A stretch of DNA of 64,000 nucleotides. It comes from Platycnemis pennipes (taxonomy: Eukaryota > Arthropoda > Insecta > Odonata > Platycnemididae). Of this stretch, positions 1 through 11,154 are shown one piece after another. The notes beneath the pieces are model-generated. The model ran no database searches. It worked only from the letters and a program-made list of their open reading frames with translations, and had not been told where the DNA came from. Numbering within the stretch: position 1 is the first letter of the stretch; the number at the start of each line of letters is the position of its first letter. The position numbers were made by a program, and so were the translations under genes. The stretch spans positions 44,406,698 through 44,470,697 of the forward strand of contig OW121855.1 in assembly GCA_933228895.1 (NCBI GenBank), read 5' to 3'.

Positions 1-590
1 ATTGGGATGGGAATCGTTGTCAAAACGTAGGCTGAATTATAGACTTAATCTTCTAGGAAAATTTAAGGAGGGACATTTCATTGATGACGTTAATCATATA
101 TTGCTGACTCCGACTTATTATGATAGGCTCGATAATTCTAATAAAATTAAGGAGATAGATTTCAGGATGGACAGGTTTAAAATGCCATTTTTTCCACGTA
201 CGATTCGAGATCAGAACGTTAGACATCGCGCAAATCAGTAATAATTATAGAGGTAATGTTCAGAGGAGGTCGATAGTATTTTTTATTTCCTGCATGTTCA
301 AGTCAATGTGTGACTCGCAAACATGTCTTTTTTTGCATGCATTTGTATCCATTAAATTGGTGTCGGATCTCAAGTCATGCATGGTATTCGTGGGTGTGTC
401 CTGCATGATTGGGATTTGGTAGTTTTTTATTTTCTTTTTTCCCTAATTACTTTTAAAGGTGTGGTGTTAGTTTTGTGCTGTTCATTCTTGTTTGTTGTGT
501 CATTGTTCCTGGTGTGGATGCAACCCCTGCCACACCCCCTCGAGGTGGCTTGCGGGGTATGTCGTAGATATAGATATATACACACCCCAT
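1..590 (+). mobile_element. LINE retrotransposon 3' end (family A, copy 1), cut by window edge
   Basis: This is the 3' end of a non-LTR retrotransposon. It opens with the last ~79 codons of a reverse-transcriptase polyprotein and continues into a 3' UTR. The UTR carries the family signature: a CCCCTGCCACACCCCCTCGA block, then GGTGGCTTGCGGGGTAT, then a degenerate GATATA tail near 570-590. The same signature appears in five more copies in this window, so the family assignment rests on internal comparison. Everything upstream lies outside the window, so whether the element is full length is unknown. Confidence 0.8.
2..241 (+). pseudogene. LINE reverse-transcriptase C-terminal fragment
   Basis: An open frame enters from the left edge and ends at TAA 239-241. 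It begins LGWESLSKRRLNYRLNLLGK, the post-catalytic C-terminal segment seen in Jockey/CR1-type LINE polyproteins (LGWxSLxxRR..., then ...DRxxxxxxFFPRTIRxxN). None of the catalytic fingers/palm motifs is present. The copy at 36,276-36,677 has the same protein tail but with stop codons, so this copy is the better preserved of the two. There is no native start codon; the first codon seen is TTG inside the frame. The family identification is firm at the level of LINE RT, but the clade is uncertain. Confidence 0.8.
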
Positions 591-604
591 CGAGTTTCCA
601 TTAA

Positions 605-1935
605 TGAATTTCAGCTCTCCCGAATCTGTCTTGAAATGCATTAATTTCAGGGGCGTCGTAATCACATCTGGAAACAAAGCTCTTACCACCAAATAAAAAC
701 ACATTTTGAACCGGATTTAAGCAGTGATGCTCATCATACATTCGGTTAATTTCTTGGCAACGCTGAGCAAGCAGCCATTGGGTTTTTTTAAATTCCCAAC
801 CACGGCCATCGGCTTCCTGTTTGCATATAACAAGGATTATTAAATTAAGGCTACGGAAATAATTCACCTCCTCTCAGGTATCATCCTTCCATCATGGTAT
901 TTTTTTTATTAAAATCTGAAATCAACGGTTGCATCTCTCCCGTAGGGGCCTTTTTCTCAAATCCATCCGGGCCAACGTAACATCAATCATACCAGCCAAG
1001 CCCGCGTAACTGATATGACATAATCGAAATCGCGAATAATCGGCATGGGGCCGAGGTCGGAAACACGACAGAGATAACCCATCCAGCACGTAGAGGAAGC
1101 AATTAAATGCTAAATTTATACATTCGAATCTTTTCTGGACATTTTATTTCTCCTCTCAACCGAGATCACCTCATAAACCCTTTCCAGCATTGCTGCCAAA
1201 ATCTGAAAAAGTTTACGAAAAAAATGGCAAGGTGTGGGAAAATCAATGTAAACGTTGTGTTTTTCCGGCGTTTCTGTATCAGAGACTATAATAAAAACAA
1301 AAATATACGCGTCCGTAACTTCTTTCCAATGTGTTTCAACAATTACATCTTATATATCGAGTGAGATTTTAATAGAAATTGCAGGATATCATTCTTACTT
1401 CTAAGATAGAAGAGTTAACAGTCTTGGCACATCATACTCCAGCATGAAACAAACGGTCATTGTCACTGAATATACCTACATAAATCGCCTCGGCAAATAA
1501 CGGAGGGTTTTGGAAGAAGGGAGTGGCACTATTTAGCAAAAGTGAGCATTTAAATTTTTATGCGATAAAACAGGCCTCCCTAAGTAGGAATTTGGCAGGG
1601 TAATAGTTATGCACAAGTTCGCATAACCATCGTGAATATTAATTTCTACCTAATGATAGCTCTCCTTAAGTCGCTTGTTTATGCTTTCACCGTGATCCTG
1701 AGGCAATCTCTTAGTTCTAGTATGGACACGGAAGGTTGATGTCCGTTCTTCATCGCAGAGCCCAAAGTGCCATTTCATGTTAAACCTTCGCCTTCCACGA
1801 CGCGTCATCAAGGTAACTCATAAAGAAAAATCGTATGCAAATGAAGATAGACCTTTAATGACCGGCATTTGCAGTACAGTGCGTTGAGCTCCTCACTTCA
1901 ATGTGCTTCTCACCTCACACGTGGGAAGGTGAAAA
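605..1935. other. No gene recognised
   Basis: AT-rich sequence with short open frames (for example 1,107-1,364 plus) that resemble no family I know and show no domain. I see no RNA gene or repeat here. Confidence 0.6.
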
Positions 1936-1939
1936 GGAT

Positions 1940-2195
1940 TAGGATGGATTGGAGGAATGCTTCAGAGAAACCCGGCGTCGAGAAAATCCACCGTTACCGA
2001 AATATGCCTAGTAGTCCACAGCTTCACACTTCACCTCGTCAGTGGAACTCTGATATTCCCCACGTGGCTTCTAAGCGTGGGATCATGATACCTCGGAATA
2101 ATGTCTGTAACAGAAGGGATTTAAACCAGGGCCCTCAGAATGAGAAGTAACATGCTCTACGTACTCTAGTAACATACCATCCCACCATCCCGATT
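1940..2195 (-). repeat. tRNA-derived SINE copy with Met-like head
   Basis: On the minus strand a tRNA-like head reads GTAGAGCATG (D arm), then an anticodon-like CTCATTC loop (CAT at 2,140-2,142), then a B-box-like GGTTTAAATCCC (2,117-2,128). About 120 bp downstream comes CGACGCCGGGTTTCTCT, the body motif shared with the SINEs near 44,030, 38,370 and 46,920. Head arms do not pair well enough for a working tRNA. Ends are approximate and no target duplication was found. Confidence 0.55.
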
Positions 2196-2199
2196 CAAT

Positions 2200-4910
2200 G
2201 GGGGCGTTTACTCGGAACCGAAATCGCAATTTTGTACACAAAATCGTTAAATGGAACGAAAGAAGAAATTTAGTGAAAAAATTAATCTTCTAACCACAAC
2301 CATTCACTCATAAATCAAATATGAAAATAAGCAAAAGGTGACGCCCACCGAAAATGCCACTGTGATAACATTAAAGTCATTTTCCTCCCGTCCTTGGCTG
2401 CTTTCAGGGGAGAGGAAGGGAGTGGAGGGGGATTCTCGGAAGGTCTGCTCGCACAGATGCTGTCGCAGTCGTTCCGATTGGCCGAGCCAGCTGTGTCCCC
2501 CCCTTTGCGATAAGGCGAAGTAGCTTCGCGGGCTCAGTTGTGATTGGACGAAGTCGTTATACGTCAGAGGTTGCACCACACCCACTTTTCCGAAGGGGCT
2601 AAAAACATCAGTTTTTCGCCGCTTATAACCCGGGAAATAATTGACGGATCAAAAAACGGAAAAATACGGGTCTTTTTATTTTACATACTCTATCAGATTT
2701 GGCAATAAAAAAATATGGTAAACGACCCCAATGGGGTCTGAAGTTGAAGCCTACTTTCCCTGGCTCAGGATGTCTAAATTTCTAGCAGGAACCATTTTTA
2801 TCCCATCATTCCATACGGCAATTCAAAAACAGTGTTACCAGATAATCTTTGTTACGAATATCTTTCAGCATTGCAAATAAACGAAGAAAACTTTTAACAT
2901 GCTGCCAAAAGGTGAGAGTTTCAATTTTCTTCATTTGCTTCGACTACTTACCTGTATTTGAAGAGGCACGATTAGTAGTACCTACATTACATGCCAAATT
3001 AACTTTGGGACAGTAGGATTCTTGCAAAATTTCAACTTGCAAGTTGACGGACTGTTCCATCAACATGAAAGTTAACTGTCTTTTACAGTTAGGGCACAAT
3101 GCTTCGTAGACTAAACCATAGTTTTAAATTTGCCAATATGATGAAAATGGAATACCGCAAGCCATCCATTCGACCACCTATTTCCCCACGTCAAATTGTT
3201 TTCCATGGCTGCGCTCCACTCTGCGCTTGTTTTTCTGTGGAGCGAGTTGAGGTAGAGAATTTGGGCCAATGAGAATGGAATTTGGGAAGCCTTCTTGGTA
3301 GCACTGTGGGCTGAATTAAATGTTTACAAGTAACCCAGACTATGCCTCTGCAATTCTGCAATTAATACAGCAAAGTTCGAAGGAAACTAACGCACTCTAG
3401 ACCACAATACATCGCCATTCAGGTCAACTCAAATTGTGAAGCACTTAATTTAAAAAAAAATAATGGGGAATTGAGTGGTATTAGTGAATGCTCGAGACGA
3501 TGACTGTGATTTATAAGGAATTTAGCTAGGCGGACCGAAAATAGTTACCTCCTTCTATTCAATCTTGCTCCTGCCGTCAAACTGATTTCCATATGGGCGG
3601 AAACCAGCACGCGAGGGTTCGGCGAATCTAATTGGAGAGCGATCACAAGATTATTTACATTCAGTTACGAGGCATGTTATAAGGTCAATAACAAGGGGAC
3701 GACCAATTATTGAAATTCGCTAACTGCCTGTGGAAAATCAACCCTCGCTCTCCGGATCCCTATCTGCCGTATAGGTGCGTAGCCTCGGGAGAGAGTGACC
3801 GCGCCCACCTCAGCCCACCACGTCCCCGTGACGACGCCCAAACGGCATTTCTCTTCCACCGCGTTACCCACCGGACTCTGGACCCGGGGGAACGAAACTG
3901 AACGGACTCCGTAACTCTGCTCGGGAAAGATTTAATTTCCATCTACTACTGGGTCCAGAAATATGCGAAGAAAACATTCCGGCGGGTAATTCATGTCCAA
4001 AGATCTTAGGGATAAGATAAGAAATCATATGGGCACATGCTTCCATGAAATGTATTTCCATCCCGAGATATAAAGGAAAGCGGCACAAATGCACCGAGAA
4101 AGGGTTTAAATAACATACCTACAGTCACCAAAATGTTGTCCAACTCTGGTATACGCATAGATCCATTTCATAGAGTTGTTCATATTTCCACATCGTACAG
4201 CCTTTGATAAATCCCCGAGTCGGATAAAGCTCTTGGGATCTAAACCGGTCTCAGCCACATTTGATGTGATACTTTGACGGTCAATGTCTGAATGCAAAGG
4301 AAAGAAATGGATCCCAATTAGGAAACATGATAAACAAACTCGAAAATTGAAGTAAAAACTGGGCATACTCCACCTAATGCTCTGGTTATTTTTTTTTAAT
4401 CCTTGCGCTGTCATCTTAAGCTTCTTACATTAAATTAAAATAGACACAGAATTTTAGGATACCGAAAGCCATAGCTAGGGTAATGACGCACACACAGATT
4501 TTTAACCACTGTAAATTGTTAAACTGCTCAATTTTTCCTGTATAATTCCATTAATATGTTCCATTTATTAAAAGGGCCTCCATACCTTAAGATTTAATCG
4601 TGAAATTATGGTCTCTGGAACAAGATCGCTGATTGAAGTAAAATATCCGATTCCCTTGGTTCTATTATTTCAATTGAGAAGGGGTTCATCAGCACCAAAT
4701 CCCTTAAGTCCCATGATCAACTAGCAGAGGGTAGAAGAGTGTACTAATTATCAAGGAACCGCGTCCATAGCCCAAACAGTGATACTGCAACTGACAGAAA
4801 TACTACAACTGACTCATCCGACAAGTGGTGATTTGGGGCAGACAGTTACAGAATTAGGCTTTATTTTCCAACTGCTAAGGCACTATCTAAGCAAATTCAA
4901 CCCTATTCTT
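2200..4910. other. No gene recognised; one GC-rich patch
   Basis: Mostly AT-rich. The patch at 2,380-2,640 is GC-rich and holds two ATTGG (inverted CCAAT) motifs at 2,477 and 2,543 and a TATAA at 2,624, a weak promoter-like arrangement. Another GC-rich patch lies at 3,740-3,900. A GACCCCAATGGGGTC palindrome lies near 2,728. Short open frames on both strands have no recognisable domains. Confidence 0.4.
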
Positions 4911-4914
4911 AAGA

Positions 4915-5085
4915 AAAACATAAAACCCATACACGAGGCAGGATTCGAACTCCTAAGTTTCTTATGTATTTTATTAACCTGCTCGGAATAAACACCTTGA
5001 AATCGAAATTGAATCGAACTCGCAACTTTTGAGTTGTCAAGCCGGAAAGTTACCACCCAGGATACCACTTAGGTCGATTCCATAA
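4915..5085 (-). repeat. tRNA-like SINE relic, minus strand
   Basis: The minus strand reads CCTAAGTGGTATCCTGGGTG (A-box/D-arm like, about 5,075-5,056), followed by GAGTTCGATTC (B-box like, 5,011-5,021), and a second B-box-like GAGTTCGAATCC further on (4,940-4,951). Two B boxes suggest either two overlapping SINE relics or an internal duplication. It is too degenerate to be a tRNA gene. Confidence 0.4.
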
Positions 5086-5452
5086 AAATGATACAAATAT
5101 GAGTTGATGAACATAAACCAAGAATAATTGCCTCTGTGTATAACATAGACGTCAATTTTTCCCGCGTCCCTTATCTCAGCAATCATTCACACAGATACGA
5201 TAGACGATTAAATCCATGTAGAAAATTTAAACTTTAAATCGCTCTCTGACCGAGACATCATCAGTGGTACTACGAAAAACTTTCACATTTGTTTATTATT
5301 TACCCAGCTAATATTATTATAGGGGAATTAAAATTTTGGTGGTTTAAGGTTAATTTACCTGGGTTGTAAGTCGCGGGTTTTAAGGTTGATGCACTGCAAG
5401 CTAACTGCCGCAGACTATATATAGGATAAGATTTAGGGCCGCACAAGGAAAA

Positions 5453-5564
5453 ATCTACATCTACGCGATACCCTGCAAGCCAACGCGAGGGTGTGTGGCA
5501 GAGGGTGAAGATCACCAAGCATGCACTATAGACATGCAAACATGCTACTATAGGGTCTCAGGCA
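5453..5564 (-). mobile_element. LINE family A 3' UTR tail (copy 2)
   Basis: A 5'-truncated copy. The plus strand starts with ATCTACATCTACGCGATACC (the reversed GATGTA-type tail) and continues through the complement of the CCACACACCCTCGCG signature into TAGGGTCTCAGGCA. It matches the end of the copy at 36,750-36,870. No coding part remains. Confidence 0.75.
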
Positions 5565-5569
5565 TAGAC

Positions 5570-6120
5570 TTCTAGGCTTTATGATTCAAGTTCAGTTCAA
5601 GTCAGATTTTCAGAAGTTCAGTTCAAATTTTAAGTTCAGAAAACTAGGCTTCATTAATAGTCTACTCGGAATGAGCAGCACCTAGGACAGAACTCAACGT
5701 TCAACATCTAACGGATGGAGTTCCGATATCAAGGTAGTCTCCCCGAGAAGTTTCTAGATTCGTTTAAAAATTTCCATCACTGAAGTTTTGAATATAATCT
5801 CTGGGAAATGGTATCTATTGGAGCCATGAGCAATTTCTTGAGGCAAACGATGCGATTCATTTAAGATTCTGCAATATTATGCATGGCTGTCATCTTAATT
5901 ATTACTGTATGTTTCATCCGTATTGTGAAAGGTCAAAAAAGCGCAAAATATTTCTACCTGCTTTGCTATAACTGGATACATCAGTTTTTCACACCATATC
6001 CTTCTTTAGATCCGAATGTCACCTACCATTTTTAACCCCATGCATAACCAGGTGCCTATTTCATGAAATTCCTCCCTCTTCCCACCTTACCTATCTTTCC
6101 CATTGCATACATACTTGTGA
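5570..6120. other. Short imperfect direct repeats, no gene
   Basis: Around 5,585-5,640 the motif AAGTTCAGTTCAA and close variants recur several times with irregular spacing. The remainder is unremarkable AT-rich sequence. Confidence 0.5.
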
Positions 6121-6123
6121 TCC

Positions 6124-6250
6124 GAGCCGGCCCCGGTGGCCAAGTCAACCACGTGCCAGTTAGGCAACTCAAAGGTGACAGGTTCGAATCCCACCAAGGG
6201 CATGGATATTTTGTTGGCCTGAGGTTTAAGCTGAGATGAGACACTACGAT
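6124..6250 (+). repeat. tRNA-derived SINE copy
   Basis: CCCCGGTGGCCAAGTCAAC (A-box region, from 6,131) is followed 31 bp later by ACAGGTTCGAATCCCACC (a near-perfect B box, 6,178-6,195) and then by GGGCATGGAT, which also follows the B box of the SINE at 52,312. The anticodon arm does not fold as a tRNA, so this is a retroposed copy rather than a tRNA gene. Confidence 0.65.
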
Positions 6251-6254
6251 ATAA

Positions 6255-7605
6255 TTTATGCCGAAGTTAGAGCACTGAAAAAAGAATTTACTGCAGTGAA
6301 AGCAGAGCCGTTTTAAAAGCTAAAAATAACAAAGACCATGGAGTGAACTTTACCCGCGGATGTATGTGGTGTTAATATTGAGGGAAACATGCAACAGGAG
6401 CTTAAGGTGAAGAGATTCATGCGAAGGGGTGGGTTGTGAGAGGGAAGAGAGGAAGGAGATGTAGTTGGGTTCACAGTGGAACCTGTGGTGGACAAGGACG
6501 GACCACATTCGAGTCCAATGTGTCGGGCGCCGTCTCCGTGTGCGGTTTCTAACAAATCATAACTCAAGAGAAGTGCGCTCAGCACTTGCAGGAGGAGCAG
6601 GAGAGAAAGGTGATGTCACCGGCGGAGGCGTCTGAAGAAGGGGGTGAGAGAGGTTGTTCCGCGAAGGAAAAAGGAAAATGGGGAGCGGAGGAAAAAGCAG
6701 TCTGGAGCGGCTCCGTCGGACACGAGACGGCGGGATGGAGAAGACGTCTGAGCGTCTCCGGGGGAGATGTATGCAACGGTGACCTCATGGCGGTTATGCC
6801 TTTGCACCCGCCCCGTACCGGGCGCGAGACCGAGCCGTAGACGCATCCCGATATACCCTCAGCGCGACCCCAGAGAAGGCGCTGCGCGACACGCTTCATT
6901 CCTCCGTTCGACGCGTGCAAGTGGGAATGCGGCTCAGCCCACGGAGCGCCGCCAAAGCTGCATCGGCGGTGTTTTTCCATCCATCGCGTATGAATATTCA
7001 GTGGCATGATGACGTACAAAAGACTGAGAGACCAATGCACCTTCGATCTCAAGGACCGGGAATCTTAATAATGGTGCGTGACACGTTGACGTTTAAGGAA
7101 ACCCGTGTGGGCTCTCATGGGCAAAATATTAGTTTAATTATGATGGATTATATCCTTAGCACGTTAAAATTAAAAAAATAAAGGTTTAAATCACACTGTA
7201 ACCAGTCAAAAAAGTTTAAAACTAAGATATTATTGTGCGTTAAAAACCATTTCTCACACAGAGTCTACCACAAAAGAAAATAAAATTTAGCAGTCTCAAA
7301 ATAATAGACAATATTTTATCTCTAAGCGAAAGTAAGCATCAAATCAATAAAAATGGTATTAAAAACTAGAGAAATTATCACAGCTAATCTTATTTGCTAT
7401 AGCGCGCGTTGAAATTAAATTCCACTTGGACTAAAGTACATAGAGAGGGTGGAACACGATACCGGATGCAGGATGGAAGAGAGAGAAAGAAAACTGCTTC
7501 CAGAAACCAGAAATGTAAGGAAAAAAATAAATTTTCTTTGCTTTTGATGTTGATATCAACATATTTAGCTAATTCAAATATCATTTAGGTGACTACCTCT
7601 CACGA
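6255..7605. other. GC-rich island 6,590-6,990, otherwise no gene
   Basis: The island at 6,590-6,990 is GC- and CpG-rich and contains GGTGATGTCACC, an imperfect bZIP/CRE-like palindrome, at 6,609-6,620. It is open in several frames on both strands (up to 157 codons on minus), as expected for AT-poor DNA without selection, and none has a recognisable domain. A promoter or first exon is possible but unsupported. The flanks are AT-rich and empty. Confidence 0.35.
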
Positions 7606-7610
7606 AATAT

Positions 7611-7811
7611 TACATCTACATCTACATCTACACGATACCCTGCAAGCCACCGCGAGGGTGTGTGGCAGGGGGTGAAGGTCACCAAGCATTCACTACTAGC
7701 ATGCAAGCAAGCAACTAAAGGGTCTCATGCAACTAGATTGTTAGTATCTATAGTATTTGAGGGGTTAATACATGCATCATGCACTACAGAATACTCTAAA
7801 ATATTTCCCCT
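7611..7811 (-). mobile_element. LINE family A 3' end (copy 3)
   Basis: The plus strand begins with TACATCTACATCTACATCTA (the reversed tail), followed by the complement of the CACCCCCTGCCACACACCCT signature and a UTR that aligns with 36,660-36,870. On the minus strand the homology starts at AGGGGAAATATTTTAGAGTA, matching the last codons of the polyprotein in the 36 kb copy (GNILE and stop). This gives a 5' truncation point near 7,811. Confidence 0.8.
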
Positions 7812-8900
7812 GTGTTTTTCCATCCATCGCGTTGCTATTACGGCAGATATGGGGAAGATTTCATTTGCGATACATATAGGAAGGATGAAAATATAGAAAA
7901 AAAGCTTTGGAATCTGCATTTATCAGCACGTACGAAGTTTTGGAAATAAAGAGGATGAAAGACACCACAAAGGTGGAAGACGGTGCCTCCTTCTCATTTA
8001 TCCATACTTCCATACTAATATATAAAAATGTAATGGTGTCTGTCTGTCTGTTGCTCAATCACGCAAAAACTACTTGACGGATTGAGCTGAAATTTGGTAT
8101 GTAGATAGGAAATAAGTCTGGGCAGAACATAGGCTATGTTAAAATACCCTCAGGGTCCCCAAAAGCCCCTGAATGGGCCCTTAGATGGATCATGGTGGTC
8201 CCTGGCATTGAGTTCGGTGCAGTGATCTCATTTTTTACTTATTTAAAGTACTTCCATTCAAGACAGAGGGCTGAAATTTTTTTTATCGGATGGCTGAATA
8301 CATGAAGTTTCTAATTCTTTCAATCAATTTTCTATTACGCTTAGTATTTGTCTTAAAATCATATTTGTAGCCGAAAAATCTCACATTTTTCTCTGAAATC
8401 AACAATAGCATATATCCTTGACAACCAGAGATCGGTGAGAATGTCCATTGATTTTGAAAGGACATTCAAGCCTCTAGCATTTAAATATCACGTTTTTCTG
8501 CAGGCCCATGATAACACGTAGAAATAAATTCCAAATAAGAGCGGCCCAGAGTCCCAAGGGTTCATGTTTGATGTTTCTTAAAGTTTGAAAAAGAAGTTAA
8601 AAAAGAGAAACAAATAACGGTCACCGCCTCGTGGCGTTTCTCGGGTAATGTTAAGAACCGTAAAAAAAAGTTTTCTTCCCAGTACGAGAGACGGGCCACA
8701 TAGAATATGTGTAGACGTACTTTGTGCCATCGCTGCATGACCGTTTGGTTGGTGCACCTAAACGTTATTTGAGTCGGCAGAATAGGGTAATATGAAAATA
8801 GCTAAACATTGATCTCACGATAAGTAGAGAATTATGTAGTCCTATCTATCATGAGCTGTTCGTCAATGTGGATTCGCTAACCCGTTCTTTAATTAAAGGG

Positions 8901-8936
8901 GATTAAGATCTAGATTAAGATCCTGATTAAGATATT
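8901..8936 (+). repeat. Three 12-bp tandem units inside the Helitron
   Basis: GATTAAGAT recurs at 8,901, 8,913 and 8,925 with period 12 (linkers CTA, CCT, ATT). It lies just upstream of the Rep/helicase remnant. Confidence 0.8.
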
Positions 8937-8976
8937 CAAACCCACATATCAACGATAAATATAACGACTCAAATAA

Positions 8977-9246
8977 TTCATTGAAAGCTTATGTATGTAT
9001 ATACACAAGGGTAGCGATCAAGCTGTTAATTCACTCAAGATACGGCTAAGAGAACCGACAATACGAGATGGCCATCTATCTTACGTGGATTTTTGGGCCA
9101 TTTTTGGATTTTCCATGTATGAAAGAGGACCAACAGTCACTCATCTCTCCGTGCACCTGGAAAACGGTCAGCGTGTCTACTACAACGACCACTATGTACA
9201 ACATAGGTCACCAACTCCTCAAATGACCGCGCTAACAGTATTCTTC
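8977..9246 (+). pseudogene. Helitron Rep/helicase fragment
   Basis: The frame reads FIESLCMYIHKGSDQAV at its start; after the ATG at 8,995 it shows IHKGSDQA (residues 3-10), WAIFGF (34-39), LSVHLENGQRVYY (51-63) and TALTVFF (78-84). These match, in order, the segment of Helitron proteins after the Rep catalytic region: the (C)KYIHKGSD block, the EAxWRIFGF block and the VxxLxVHLENxQxVYF...TTLTxFF block. The Rep HUH motif and the helicase Walker motifs are missing, so no protein of the usual >1,000 residues could be made. An in-frame TAA lies at 8,974. The frame runs through the element's 3' hairpin and stops outside it at 9,336, so that tail is not Helitron protein. Confidence 0.75.
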
Positions 9247-10966
9247 AGACAGTGGTTTTCTTACAAAATAAGTTCAATGTTTTTCACACCCGTTGAATTT
9301 CAACGGGTAGTTTCCGCTAGTATGCTACATAAATGAGGACGGGTATCATGAAATATGCAATCAATTTAAAGAAGTTGATAATAGATATTCAAGAAAGGTG
9401 GAAAGGTAATAACGTTCGAATAAAGAGCATACATGTAAACCCTAAGAATGAAGAACTAAAGAACAACAATACGTATGAGAGAGATAGGTATGTACTTGTC
9501 GAAATATAAAACTAATGTCATGGTTAGTTTTTGAAGCTTTCCGAGTTGGAGCTACAAGGAAGCATTATTTCTTGTAATCTTTAACAAAGAACTGGGGCCA
9601 CGAATCAAAACGAAATCAGATCAAATTTTCATGAAGAGTTCCACCAAAGTATGCCTACCATAGAATATATATTTTGGACACGTTCACCCCAAAAATATCT
9701 ACTCGAAAAAGAAAGGATAAAGTGATAATACTTTTATCCCTTCAGATGGGTATCTCAATACTTAATCATTTCCAGTTCTTTTACTAGACTATAAGGAACA
9801 TCTTCTGGTGATTTTATGAGGTCCTAGGCCAATATGAACAAGTTTTCTAACCATTCTGAAGGATCCTGTTATTGATGCAAAGGATACTCAGTCCTTATCG
9901 CTTGATGGAAGCAATAATTCCACAAAAGAATGTTTTTAAACGCAACTGATGGCCAAATAGTCTTCTTCTGAAGCAAAAACTTGCAACACTTAGTAAAAAT
10001 GTAAGTACTAACTACGAAAATGGCCCAAGTGATATCAATGAAAAAGAAATCCTCTTATTTCACACAATATCAGTATGAAAAAATTAATAAAATTAAAGGG
10101 AACAGAATATGAAAAAAGCATGCTGAAGCTAACATTATCTTTTCGAAGAAGATTCTACCACTATTATGTACCGCTAAGAGCATTTCAATTAAAAAAATGC
10201 ATATTTAAGGAAACGATTACTATTTTCATCCAATTATAATCATTGATTGTCCATCGTAAGTTTAGTTGGACGCAGCTCTTTACACGATCGGTTAATCAGC
10301 TAGTATCTCTATATTAACATATAGTATCTCTTAATTCTTATGTTACTTATCCATTGCATAATATCCCAGGTTTTCCCCTGCGGCTCTTCAAAATTTTCAA
10401 ATTCCTGCGGCTTTTCCCTCGACGATTACTTTGATTGGGAAAAGAAAAAAAGCTGTCCGACTGCTTTCTACAGCAGTGAATGCATATTGAGCAAAAGAGA
10501 AAATTGAGTCAAATTTATTGACAAAAATTTTGTGGTTATTCAGGGGAATTTTTTATGTAACCATACCAATGAATGGGACGGATTAGATAAAAACGGACGG
10601 ATATTTAAGCATATAAAAACTTAAAAACCCAAATATGTGTCTATTTCGAAGCAAATTGAGGAAATTGAATAAATATATTTGTTAATATAAACAGCATTAC
10701 AGTTTGGGGCTGAGCGAAATGATAGTGAGAGTAGATAAATACGTATGTGTTTAACATCTATGCAGAGCATCTGTCGTCGATAAGCAGAAAATACATTTTT
10801 GGTTCGATCAAAGCCGGCTTGAAAGAAGACTTCTACTGGGTAACATTAATTCGTGCAGAGGGAGTGGGTCAAGTTTAAGTAATGTCTCAAAAATGATTAA
10901 CGTTGAGGGCATTGAGGGCCTTGAACTTTCTTGAAGCGAGAGGTGACTTCAGATTATTACAGCGTA

Positions 10967-10998
10967 TTATGCCTCCCCAAGCATATTTGGAGGCATAA
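10967..10998. repeat. Hairpin, 10-bp arms
   Basis: TTATGCCTCC (10,967-10,976) and GGAGGCATAA (10,989-10,998) are perfect inverted repeats around a 12-nt loop. Function unknown. Confidence 0.7.
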
Positions 10999-11100
10999 CA
11001 AGTTTTCTGCCAACGAACATGTTGCCTTTTTACCGAGTGTCCACGCAATTAGAGGGCTTTTTGCTTTCGGCCTTGCCCTAACTTGATTGACTTAATATTA

Positions 11101-11154
11101 AACTTTTTTCAACCTGTCGGCGGGATTCTACCGCAAGATGGTTTGAAAAAAGTT
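11101..11154. repeat. Hairpin, about 14-bp arms with a single-base bulge
   Basis: AACTTTTTTCAACC (11,101-11,114) pairs with GGTTTGAAAAAAGTT (11,140-11,154), with one extra T in the right arm. The 25-nt centre contains a further GGCGG/CCGC pairing. It could be the relic of a MITE or a structured RNA; nothing else supports either. Confidence 0.6.

Larger units (their letters stand above)
8001..9320 (+). mobile_element. Compact Helitron with 5' and 3' ends
   Basis: A rolling-circle (Helitron) transposon of about 1.3 kb. The left end starts TCCATACT with an A before it (8,000) and runs through ACTAATATATAAAAATG and a TGTCTGTCTGTCTG tract into GAGCTGAAATTTGGTATG, the arrangement I know from many insect repeats. 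The right end is a 19-nt hairpin CCCGTTGAATTTCAACGGG (9,289-9,307), nine bases, then CTAG (9,317-9,320) followed by host T. This fits the Helitron rule of a subterminal hairpin, a CTRR end and insertion between A and T. TCCATACT recurs at 8,009, so the exact first base is uncertain by 8 bp. Inside is only a fragment of the transposase frame, so it is an internally deleted, non-autonomous copy. Confidence 0.75.

Noticed and set aside
2380..2640. Promoter with two CCAAT boxes and TATAA
   Set aside because: Motifs are short and common, their spacing is loose, and no transcript start or exon follows.
6579..7052. 157-codon minus-strand open frame
   Set aside because: It covers a CpG-rich patch that is also open on the plus strand, and no recognisable motif is present.
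7611..7630. CRISPR-like or satellite repeat
   Set aside because: The hexanucleotide repeat is the tail of a LINE and has no spacers.
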